A DNA stretch of 5,611 nucleotides from an uncultured Bacteroidota bacterium. GTDB lineage: Bacteria; Bacteroidota; Bacteroidia; Chitinophagales; Chitinophagaceae. This document shows positions 1 to 5,611 of the stretch, piece after piece; the first letter of the stretch is position 1, and every line of letters starts with the position of its first letter. A program made the translations under genes and the position numbers. The notes beneath the pieces are model-generated. The model saw only the letters and a list, made by a program, of their open reading frames with translations, was not told the DNA's origin and ran no database searches. Where the stretch lies: contig CAIVKT010000385.1 of the NCBI GenBank assembly GCA_903906615.1, positions 1-5,611 on the forward strand. The letters run 5' to 3'.

Positions 1-2535
1 AGTATCATCGGTACGGAAGCAGGCATTGGAGTTTGATGCGTGCAGCGATACTGTGAACACACCACTCGCCGTAAAAGTATGCGTGGGCGAAAAAGTAGTA
101 GTGGTAGGGCTGCCATCGCCAAAATCCCATACAAAGGTAAGGCCGTTGTTGGAGAGATTAGTGAAGTTGACCGTAAGCGGCGCGCAGCCATTAGTGGTAG
201 GCCCCGCCACAATAGCCGCCGTTACCGGGCCTATGTTAAATGCGATCTTGAGCGCGGCCTCATTGCAGTTCGCGCTGGAGTCGAGCATACTCCATACGCC
301 GGTAGTGGTCGGGAACGGATCAAGGCATCCTCCAGGATTAGAAGAAGCATTGTAAATCCCGCCACAGTTGGCACACATAGCCTGGTATATGATGCCATGC
401 CTGTCAAAGCGACTGGTGCCTCCATCCACGTGCGCTCCTTCCCACTGCTGCACACAGCTGCGGCCATAATAAGTAGCATAGCGCAGTGTACTCAAGCCTG
501 AGCCCAATACAATAAAATAAAAATCACGACCAAATGTAGTGTTAGGTTGTATTGCATCAGTAGTTACAGGCATACCGTGATTAGTGCCTGTTGCCTCAAT
601 ACCTGCTGTAAGTCCCAAATCGCCACCCCAGCCGGAGATGTATACATTCTCGCAGGTATCTACCAGGAAAGCGACCGGAGAGATGTTGGTAGAATCAGGA
701 TCACCATTGCCAAATACTGTAGACACTAGGTCTGCGGCAAGATCGTTACCTGTCTTCATAATGAACTGGCAGGAGTTAGCATTAGAATATACGCCTGCTG
801 TTACCGGGAACGCGCCGCCCAACGATTGCCCCATTACATATACGTTATCATCTCCACTCACTTGAATACCATACACCTGGTCATAATTGCTGGTGCCTAC
901 ATAAGTGCCTTTGAGCAGTGTATAAGGTGTGCTGTTCTTGAATTTCAAAATGAACCCATCGGCAGGGCCACCCTGGTAGGTAGTATGCAACGTGCCTGCG
1001 GTCGTAGGGAAATTTGTACTATTGGTGCCTCCAGCAACATACAGATCATTCTGTGAAGTATCGAATGCCAGCACATAGCCCGCATCCGATCCGCTGCCAC
1101 CAATGTACGTGCCCCAGGTAAGTGATGTGAGCAATGGATTGAATTTGCACACCACACCATCCTGCATACCGGAAAGTGTAGTACGCAATGCCGTAGCAGA
1201 GGTAGTGGGAAAATCTGTTGACGAAGAAGAGCCGGTAACATAAATGTTGCCTGCCTTATCTATCTGTACTTCACTACGCGCGTCATCCCCGTAATTAAAT
1301 TTCAACTGCCCATATCCTTCTTCAGTAGAATCGAAATTGACACCATCATTACCTGAGCCACCAATATATGTAGACCCAATTAAACCAGTACCTGAAGCAT
1401 TGAATTTGGTAATTATAATATCAGAACCGCCCCTGTTTACAGTTTGAAAAGCACCGGGGGTAACAGGATAATCAGCTGATCGGCTGCGGCCCGCTACTAT
1501 AAGTTCATATGCCGCATCAACGATCATACTGTGCGGGCGCTCGTTGCCACTACCACCAAGATAGGTAGCATATATCCGGTCTACACCCGTGGGGTCGTAT
1601 TTAATGATCGCAATATCCGATGCGTAAGTAGAGTCTACACTGCCTGTATACCCACCACCAAAAGTTGTCTGGAAAGCGCCTGGGCTAACAGGATATGTAC
1701 CACCAAAATACAGGTCATTCACCAGGCCTCCGTTATAAAAATATCCCGAATCATCGTAGGTGGCTGTAAAGCCCCAGTTATCGGCAGTAGAGCCGGTCAG
1801 CGTACAGAAAACAACAGTAGGGTCTATGAACAAACGCTGGGAATGGTCGTAGTCTTTAGGGAAATCAAAAGTTACGATATTACCATTCAGCCTGTAAGCG
1901 CAGGGCACATCTACGCGCTCATAATTAATGTATTGATAAGCTATAGGGCTTTGCTCTGTGACATCGCCAAGCGTAGTGCTGATGACCAGGTTGTGCTCGC
2001 TTATTTTTATTTTATCCTGACCATCAAATTTTAGTTTCACCTGTGCTGCATCAGCCTGCGGCGCTACAATAAAGTCATAAATTATATTGCCTTTCTCTGA
2101 TGCCACATGTACATCTATACCATTGTATATATGGTTATAATTGAGACTGCGGTATGGGTGTATTCCACCCTTCCAGCGGGTGGAGTCATTGCCAAGAAAA
2201 TAATTATAATAAACCTTCTCTGGCTTTTCGCCTGTAATAGTGGCATCCTGCGCGCCCACAAAGGTCATTTTATAGCAATGAAATTTGAGTACGGGCATAT
2301 CTTTTTTTACGCCATGATGAAATGAATCTATTTTGTTGTTGTTGCTTCGATCGCCAAGTATATATCTAAAGCCGTCTTTTTCAAGGCATACATTCCCGCC
2401 CCTGGTCGCTACTTTGTATTGAAACCATTTACCCCACTGGCCACGGTTTTCTATAAACTCCAACCCGGCCTGGGCAAAGCTTTTTTGCACGCATAGCGTG
2501 AGGAGGACTAACAGGAGTAAATAGCGATGTTTCAT
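1..2535 (-). CDS. Large secreted DUF7948 / SBBP-propeller / PKD protein (C-terminus outside window)
   Basis: The first 845 residues of an exported protein are visible, with no stop before the window edge. The ATG at 2535 is well fixed: an in-frame TAA lies at 2551-2553. Residues 1-21 form a signal peptide (MKHR, a Leu-rich core, then SFAQ). Residues about 25-240 resemble the DUF7948 domain of Bacteroidota surface proteins, including FIENRGQW near the start, YNGIDV at 137-142 and LFIDPTVVF at 235-243. Residues about 250-700 carry degenerate SBBP-type beta-propeller repeats, marked by TYLGGSG (324), TYIGGSG (389 and 477), TYVGTS (544) and TYYGRS (688), often followed by D-x-x-x-N-x-Y-V-x-G and FPxTxGA-like strands. 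A CANCGG motif is at 721-726. Residues about 768-835 form a PKD domain with WDFGDGSP at 803-810. In this family such proteins are usually secreted and often end in a type IX secretion sorting domain; here that end is not visible. The likely role is cell-surface adhesion or gliding-related, but this is inferred from architecture. No frameshift was seen. Confidence 0.93.
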   Translation of the reverse strand, partial: MKHRYLLLLVLLTLCVQKSFAQAGLEFIENRGQWGKWFQYKVATRGGNVCLEKDGFRYILGDRSNNNKIDSFHHGVKKDMPVLKFHCYKMTFVGAQDATITGEKPEKVYYNYFLGNDSTRWKGGIHPYRSLNYNHIYNGIDVHVASEKGNIIYDFIVAPQADAAQVKLKFDGQDKIKISEHNLVISTTLGDVTEQSPIAYQYINYERVDVPCAYRLNGNIVTFDFPKDYDHSQRLFIDPTVVFCTLTGSTADNWGFTATYDDSGYFYNGGLVNDLYFGGTYPVSPGAFQTTFGGGYTGSVDSTYASDIAIIKYDPTGVDRIYATYLGGSGNERPHSMIVDAAYELIVAGRSRSADYPVTPGAFQTVNRGGSDIIITKFNASGTGLIGSTYIGGSGNDGVNFDSTEEGYGQLKFNYGDDARSEVQIDKAGNIYVTGSSSSTDFPTTSATALRTTLSGMQDGVVCKFNPLLTSLTWGTYIGGSGSDAGYVLAFDTSQNDLYVAGGTNSTNFPTTAGTLHTTYQGGPADGFILKFKNSTPYTLLKGTYVGTSNYDQVYGIQVSGDDNVYVMGQSLGGAFPVTAGVYSNANSCQFIMKTGNDLAADLVSTVFGNGDPDSTNISPVAFLVDTCENVYISGWGGDLGLTAGIEATGTNHGMPVTTDAIQPNTTFGRDFYFIVLGSGLSTLRYATYYGRSCVQQWEGAHVDGGTSRFDRHGIIYQAMCANCGGIYNASSNPGGCLDPFPTTTGVWSMLDSSANCNEAALKIAFNIGPVTAAIVAGPTTNGCAPLTVNFTNLSNNGLTFVWDFGDGSPTTTTFSPTHTFTASGVFTVSLHASNSNACFRTDDT

Positions 2536-2559
2536 TATAATTTTTTGTAATTACAATAG

Positions 2560-2592
2560 TAAATTTAAGCTTTTTTAATAAAAAGACACAAA
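2560..2592 (-). promoter_or_regulatory. Candidate Bacteroidota-type promoter for the propeller/PKD gene
   Basis: On the minus strand TTTG (2592-2589) is followed after exactly 21 bases by TAAATTTA (2567-2560). This fits the known Bacteroidota pattern of a -33 TTG/TTTG and a -7 TAnnTTTG except for the last base. Transcription would start near 2553, giving a leader of under 20 bases before the ATG at 2535. The leader is A/T-rich with no Shine-Dalgarno sequence, which is common in this phylum. The region is very A/T-rich, so chance matches are likely; an overlapping TACTATTG (2561-2554) is an alternative -7 but sits too close to the start codon. Confidence 0.4.
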
Positions 2593-2633
2593 AAATGTTA
2601 AAAAAGATGGGGAAACTTGAAAATATTGGGGCG

Positions 2634-2665
2634 AAAAAGCCATTACAGGGTGCGCAACGCCCCTG
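2634..2665 (-). terminator. Weak hairpin terminator after the YkuK-family gene
   Basis: Downstream of the stop codon at 2694-2696, the minus strand can form CAGGGGCG-TTG-CGC-(A)-CCCTG (2665-2646). That is a 5-bp outer stem and a 3-bp inner stem separated by one bulged A. A run of five T follows at 2638-2634, but only after a 7-base gap, so this is a poor match to a classical intrinsic terminator. Its position between a gene end and the next candidate promoter supports it. Confidence 0.4.
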
Positions 2666-2693
2666 CACAGGAAGTAAAATAAGGTGAAGAAGC

Positions 2694-3167
2694 TTAGTTC
2701 ACCATCTTGTCGGCACAGCAACTGCTGGCAAAAGCATCGGGCTTGGCTTTGAAGGCATAGCCCATACCCAGTATGTAGCCCATGGCCTCGCGCAGCGCTT
2801 CGTTGCTTTTAAATTGCGGGTTGGTGTTGATGTCGGCATGTACTTCCATGTCCACATTATACTTATTGAAGAGGTCGCACAGTTCGTAGGCGATCTCTAT
2901 GCTGCGGGCCACTTCTACCAGCATACGCTCTTTGATGCTGTACTTCTGCGTGGTATGCTCGTTGCTGATGAACATAAAGCCACCACGCTTTTCGCGCAGG
3001 AATACGATAACGGTAGCTATCTCGGTATCGGCAGCACGCACCTGCGAATCCGTGCCTATACACACTTTCAGCTTGTGGCCTGCCTGTGTCTCCCTGATGA
3101 TCGCCTGTTCTACTTCATTTTTTACCGGCAGCCGCAATGGCTCGCCACTGAATCTTCGCCATAACAT
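2694..3167 (-). CDS. RNase H-like protein of the YkuK (DUF458) family
   Basis: This 157-residue cytoplasmic protein closely matches the pattern of the YkuK/DUF458 family, predicted to have an RNase H-like fold; Bacillus subtilis YkuK is of similar size. Visible family motifs are CIGTDSQV at 36-43 (acidic D40), HTT with a following Y around 71-76, KERMLVE at 79-85 (E80, E85), HADINTNPQFKSN at 110-122 (D112), GYILGMGY at 130-137, and KPDAFASS with ADK at 142-154 (D144, D153). The spaced acidic residues would suit a metal-dependent nuclease site, but the substrate and cellular role are not established for the family. I chose the ATG at 3167. A TTG two codons upstream at 3173 would also read in frame but is a poorer choice. 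It has no signal peptide or membrane segment. The gene is separated from both neighbours by more than 100 bp, so it is probably transcribed alone. Confidence 0.9.
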   Translation of the reverse strand: MLWRRFSGEPLRLPVKNEVEQAIIRETQAGHKLKVCIGTDSQVRAADTEIATVIVFLREKRGGFMFISNEHTTQKYSIKERMLVEVARSIEIAYELCDLFNKYNVDMEVHADINTNPQFKSNEALREAMGYILGMGYAFKAKPDAFASSCCADKMVN

Positions 3168-3189
3168 ATCCAATAGTATTTAGGTATAC

Positions 3190-3222
3190 TAAAGTTAGGG
3201 ACTATTATGTTATCAGAACATT
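3190..3222 (-). promoter_or_regulatory. Possible promoter for the YkuK-family gene
   Basis: TAACTTTA (3197-3190) resembles a Bacteroidota -7 element, again with A in place of the last G. At the 21-base spacing seen in the two other gaps the sequence is AATG (3222-3219), a weak -33. The implied leader is about 16 bases. The support is the repeated layout rather than a good match. Confidence 0.25.
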
Positions 3223-3231
3223 ATCTGAAAA
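3210..3231. repeat. Imperfect dyad upstream of the YkuK-family gene
   Basis: The plus strand reads TTATCAGA, a 6-base centre ACATTA, then TCTGAAAA. Seven of the eight arm positions are complementary. It overlaps the possible -33 region of the promoter for the gene starting at 3167, so it could be an operator. It could instead be a weak hairpin at the end of the transcript from the gene ending at 3272. No T-run of terminator quality follows it on the minus strand. Confidence 0.3.
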
Positions 3232-3271
3232 TGATACAAATATGAAATGCACAGGATATTAACATCGTACA

Positions 3272-3961
3272 TTAATTACCGGCCTTCGTCTTTTCATCTC
3301 CTTTCCGGTGTGTTATTTCTATAAAGGGTACCTGGGCTTCTTTTACAGTCGGGTCGGTTGCTTGTATCTTCATCAGGTAGCGTTCTGTGCTTTGCTCGTC
3401 TATTTTTTGCCCGTTCACAAAAAGCCCGTCCGGCAATAGCAGCACATGGTAATCAGCAGCAACATCTATCCGCTTATCCGCAGCCAGCATTGTCACCAAT
3501 AGGCTGCTGTTATCTTTAGTAGTGGTTGCCTTTGTAACAGTGCTATTTTTGTTCATCACGTGAGTCGGATTTGAACCCCTCGTCCGGAATGTGGATTTCT
3601 CATCAAACACATCTGCCAGCTTTACTCCATCTGATCTCGTGGAAAAGTCACCATAGTTATACTTCGCAAGAAACTTTTTCAGCTTCGTTATGTATTGCTC
3701 CTTCACATCAGCGGGCAGGTTGCGGTCATTAATGGTAAGCGTACCCACCTTATGGTAATATACATCGTACCATGTTCCCGGCTCTATGATGTCGTCGCAC
3801 AGCGCGTCTGCATCTATGTAGTTCAGATTGCCGTGTGCGTACATTACAGCGCTCACTTTACGCACCTCTGCCTTCATACTATCGGATAGCGCTTTGTTAG
3901 CATAGCTCTTACCGGAGAGCAATAAGAGTACAATCAATACGGGCAACATGATCTTTTGCAT
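3272..3961 (-). CDS. Exported protein of unknown function with two similar motif copies
   Basis: I do not recognise a named family for this 229-residue protein. Residues 1-21 are a clear signal peptide (MQK, hydrophobic core VLIVLLLL, likely cleavage after SYA at 19-21). There is no lipobox cysteine, so it is predicted to be periplasmic or secreted; the only cysteine is C55. Two segments, 73-95 and 178-200, align without gaps: L75/L180, I77/V182, N78/N183, L82/I187, E88/E193, Y90/Y195, K93/K198 and L94/I199. Between them lies a Thr/Ser/Lys-rich, probably disordered stretch (about 123-152). The second copy and the residues before it (LAADKRID, then LFVNGQK and a Tyr about ten residues on) recall, from memory, the periplasmic tail of Bacteroidota M56/BlaR1-like proteins; this is tentative. 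The ATG at 3961 is preferred over the in-frame ATG at 4024, which would precede the candidate promoter start and bury the signal peptide 21 residues in. Confidence 0.82.
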   Translation of the reverse strand: MQKIMLPVLIVLLLLSGKSYANKALSDSMKAEVRKVSAVMYAHGNLNYIDADALCDDIIEPGTWYDVYYHKVGTLTINDRNLPADVKEQYITKLKKFLAKYNYGDFSTRSDGVKLADVFDEKSTFRTRGSNPTHVMNKNSTVTKATTTKDNSSLLVTMLAADKRIDVAADYHVLLLPDGLFVNGQKIDEQSTERYLMKIQATDPTVKEAQVPFIEITHRKGDEKTKAGN

Positions 3962-3999
3962 AGTGCTGTCTTTTAGTGTGAATGAATATAACGTAAACT

Positions 4000-4032
4000 T
4001 AAAGATAATATTGCACCATACCATAAAGCAAA
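4000..4032 (-). promoter_or_regulatory. Candidate Bacteroidota-type promoter for the exported protein
   Basis: TTTG (4032-4029) is followed after 21 bases by TATCTTTA (4007-4000). This matches the Bacteroidota -33/-7 pattern apart from the final base. The predicted start, near 3993, gives a leader of about 32 bases to the ATG at 3961. The -33 TTTG lies inside the T-rich arm of the upstream terminator hairpin, so terminator and promoter share bases. Confidence 0.45.
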
Positions 4033-4061
4033 AAGCCCGGAATGTCCGGGCTTTTTGCTTT
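4025..4061 (-). terminator. Strong intrinsic terminator, potentially bidirectional
   Basis: A perfect inverted repeat has 16-base arms (AAAGCAAAAAGCCCGG at 4025-4040 and its exact complement at 4046-4061) and a 5-base loop. The core is a GC-rich 6-bp stem with A-rich 5' and T-rich 3' flanks in both directions. It lies 19 bases after the stop codon of the flavin reductase-like gene and should end the kinase/flavin reductase transcript. Its symmetry would also stop plus-strand transcription, although no plus-strand gene is visible. Confidence 0.92.
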
Positions 4062-4080
4062 ATATCATTAATGGCCGGCG

Positions 4081-4962
4081 TTATTCTGCCAGCAATACCT
4101 GCCAGGCCATTTCTACATCACCGCCATGCAGCAGCTCCTGCGCATAGCGGTGCAGGTGTTCTTTCTTCAGTTCTTCGTCATGTGCGGTATCGCGCAGTAT
4201 CTGCGCCAGTCGCTCATTGCTGTGCGGGCCTGCGGCTACTGTGGGCATTACTTTGCTGTTGCCCAGTATACCCAGGCTGTTACCGGTGAGTATTTTGCTG
4301 TGGCGTATGTGCTGCGGCAGCGCATCCACACCCATGCCCAGTTCCATGTTAGGCTTGGCCACTTCAAATATAGCGCTACCCGATGCGCGGCAATAATAGT
4401 CGGCGCCCATACGGGCCACGAGGTCTATTTTGTTGGGGTCTATTTTACCATGCTCATCCAGCACATGGTCGTCTATGTGCATGCACACCACCTCGCAAAT
4501 GATGAGGTTGCCTGCACCACCTTCCTGCCCTGTTTCTATCACCTGCAGCACCTTACATTCCAGTTGCACCGGTGATTCTTTCACACGGAAGGGCTTTACA
4601 ATATCCGACTTCAATGCCGTAAGCCCCGACTTCACAAATTCATCCGTTCCCTTCGGGTATTCACAGCTGCTCAGGCTAGCCTGCTGCACTATGCTGTAGT
4701 TCACTATATTGATCACCACCTCTTTTGTATCATACACGTTCTCTAATGTATGCTTGATGGTGTTGTCCCTCACCCGCCGCGCAGGAGAAAAGATGAGTAT
4801 CGGCGGCTTGCTGCCAAATACATTGAAGAAGCTGAATGGCGACAGGTTGGCGTTGCCCTCGCTATCTATAGTGCTGGCAAAGCAAATGGGCCTCGGCGCC
4901 ACCGAGCCCAGCAAGTAGCTATGCAGCAATGCGGTCTTTATCTCTCCGGGTAGTATGGTCAT
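4081..4962 (-). CDS. Flavin reductase-like FMN-binding protein (flavoredoxin type)
   Basis: This 293-residue cytoplasmic protein has a flavin reductase-like, split-barrel FMN-binding domain at about residues 12-200. The key segment is at 20-54: SVAPRPICFAST, then SEGNANLSPFSFFN and KPP, the usual FMN-contacting pattern of this family. Members bind FMN and transfer electrons or reduce flavin using NAD(P)H; the actual partner cannot be told from sequence. Residues about 200-240 hold GMGVDALPQHIRHSKILTGNSLGILGNSKVMP, given here as separate pieces: DALPQHIR (213-220), ILTGNSLGILGN (224-235) and VMP (238-240). This C-terminal part, followed by a helical tail to 293, makes the protein longer than minimal members (about 200 residues), but I recall similar lengths in Bacteroidota. 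The ATG at 4962 is preferred; an in-frame TTG at 5028 would overlap the upstream kinase gene and add residues with no family similarity. The gene starts 25 bases after the kinase stop, so co-transcription is likely. Confidence 0.9.
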   Translation of the reverse strand: MTILPGEIKTALLHSYLLGSVAPRPICFASTIDSEGNANLSPFSFFNVFGSKPPILIFSPARRVRDNTIKHTLENVYDTKEVVINIVNYSIVQQASLSSCEYPKGTDEFVKSGLTALKSDIVKPFRVKESPVQLECKVLQVIETGQEGGAGNLIICEVVCMHIDDHVLDEHGKIDPNKIDLVARMGADYYCRASGSAIFEVAKPNMELGMGVDALPQHIRHSKILTGNSLGILGNSKVMPTVAAGPHSNERLAQILRDTAHDEELKKEHLHRYAQELLHGGDVEMAWQVLLAE

Positions 4963-4987
4963 AACACAATTATTATTTGTACTCGTA

Positions 4988-5611
4988 TTATTTGATCGAA
5001 AAATTGGAAAGCGACACAAACTCTGCAACTCTATTGGTCACATCTTCTGCGGTAATTTCTTTCAGTCGGTTCGGACCAAATTGCTCTACACAGAACGATG
5101 CCATTGCCGAGCCTATGATCACTGCGGCCTTCATGCTCTCGTAAGAGATGTCGTCTGCTTTTGCAAGATAACCTATAAAGCCACCTGCGAATGTATCGCC
5201 TGCGCCGGTCGGGTCAAACACATCTGCCAGTGGCAGTGCGGGTGCCGAGAATATCCTGTCTTCATAGAACAACAATGCGCCATGCTCCCCTTTCTTGATG
5301 ATGAGGTACTTAGGCCCCATTGCCTGTATCTTCTTCGCCGCTTTCACTATAGAGTGCTCGCCGCTTAGCTGGCGGGCTTCGCTGTCGTTCACCATCAGCA
5401 GGTCTACCATGCCCAGTGCGGTCTTCAGTTCGTCCATGGCTATATCCATCCAGAAGTTCATGGTATCCATGATGGTCAGCTTTGGCTTTGTCTTCAGCTG
5501 CTGCATCACGCTTATCTGCACGGCAGGCGCCAGGTTGCCCAGCATCACATATCCGCAGTCCTGGTAGCTTTCGGGTATCTTGGGGTCAAATTGCGCGAGT
5601 ACATTCAGTTC
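4988..5611 (-). CDS. PfkB/ribokinase-family sugar kinase (N-terminus outside window)
   Basis: The last 207 residues are visible and the reading frame is open to the window edge, so roughly 100 N-terminal residues should be missing for a family member of about 300. The PfkB signature 2 region is clear: DPTGAGDTFAGGF at visible residues 133-145, with D139 as the expected catalytic base and GAGD as the anion hole. Upstream are the typical NDSEARQL (75-82), where the family commonly has N-x-x-E, and the KYLIIKKGEHGALLF segment (101-115) that lines the nucleotide site. Family members use ATP to phosphorylate sugars, nucleosides or related alcohols. The substrate-determining N-terminal lid is absent here, so the substrate is undetermined. 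It is the first visible gene of a likely two-gene transcript with the flavin reductase-like gene 25 bases downstream. Confidence 0.92.
   Translation of the reverse strand, partial: ELNVLAQFDPKIPESYQDCGYVMLGNLAPAVQISVMQQLKTKPKLTIMDTMNFWMDIAMDELKTALGMVDLLMVNDSEARQLSGEHSIVKAAKKIQAMGPKYLIIKKGEHGALLFYEDRIFSAPALPLADVFDPTGAGDTFAGGFIGYLAKADDISYESMKAAVIIGSAMASFCVEQFGPNRLKEITAEDVTNRVAEFVSLSNFSIK

Noticed and set aside
40..501. Open frame on the plus strand opposite the propeller/PKD gene.
   Set aside because: The minus-strand frame has clear PKD and propeller motifs. The plus-strand product is Arg/Ser-rich, with no recognisable domain.
2429..2668. Minus-strand open frame with a GTG start covering the gap and the beginning of the propeller gene.
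   Set aside because: It overlaps the well-supported signal-peptide start at 2535 in another frame and has no recognisable motif.
3562..3580. On the minus strand GGTTCAAATCC resembles the T-arm of a tRNA, giving the peptide GSNPTH often seen in mis-called tRNA reading frames.
   Set aside because: The bases around it do not form a five-pair T-stem, no acceptor, anticodon or D arm can be built upstream, and there is no CCA-type 3' end. The coding frame continues normally on both sides. Treated as chance similarity.
3962..4024. N-terminal extension of the exported protein to the ATG at 4024.
   Set aside because: It would begin at the foot of the terminator and upstream of the candidate promoter start, and would place the signal peptide 21 residues inside the protein.
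4126..4575. Plus-strand open frame of about 149 codons opposite the flavin reductase-like gene.
   Set aside because: It is rich in His, Cys and Tyr as expected from the complement of a coding strand, and the opposite frame has convincing family motifs.
4963..5028. N-terminal extension of the flavin reductase-like protein to the TTG at 5028.
   Set aside because: It overlaps the end of the kinase gene, uses a rare start codon and adds residues without family character, while a normal ATG is present at 4962.
1..5611. Search for CRISPR arrays, insertion sequences, transposases, phage or defence genes and direct DNA repeats.
   Set aside because: No regularly spaced repeats, terminal inverted repeats or mobile-element genes were seen. 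The propeller repeats are visible only at the protein level and are too diverged to count as DNA repeats.

Overview
The window looks like ordinary chromosome of a Bacteroidota bacterium, probably near the Chitinophagaceae. Three things suggest this. The largest gene has a Bacteroidota-type secreted architecture (DUF7948-like N-terminus, SBBP propeller repeats, PKD domain). The starts lack obvious Shine-Dalgarno sequences and have A/T-rich leaders. The candidate promoters resemble the Bacteroidota -33/-7 pattern (TTTG, about 21 bp, TAnnTTTR). No taxonomic search was possible, so this rests on gene style only.

All five genes supported here lie on the minus strand, so in transcription order they run from right to left. 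First is the C-terminal two thirds of a PfkB/ribokinase-family sugar kinase (4988-5611, N-terminus outside the window). Then, 25 bp later and probably in the same transcript, comes a flavin reductase-like FMN-binding protein (4081-4962). A perfect 16-bp stem hairpin at 4025-4061 ends that unit. Next is an unrecognised 229-residue exported protein with a possible internal duplication (3272-3961). Then comes a YkuK-type RNase H-like protein (2694-3167). Last is a very large secreted propeller/PKD protein, of which the first 845 residues are visible (1-2535); it runs off the left edge.

Noncoding DNA is limited to four gaps: 2536-2693, 3168-3271, 3962-4080 and 4963-4987. The first three each contain a candidate promoter for the gene to the left. 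The first has a weak terminator-like hairpin, the second a dyad, and the third a strong terminator. No stretch longer than 300 bases lacks a gene. I see no tRNA, rRNA, CRISPR array, insertion sequence, attachment site or replication origin.

Apart from the kinase/flavin reductase pair, the genes do not form an obvious pathway: each of the three genes to the left has its own candidate promoter. I found no convincing evidence of a new defence or mobile system. The most useful leads are the exported protein with two similar motif copies and the conserved-looking CxxC element near the end of the propeller.
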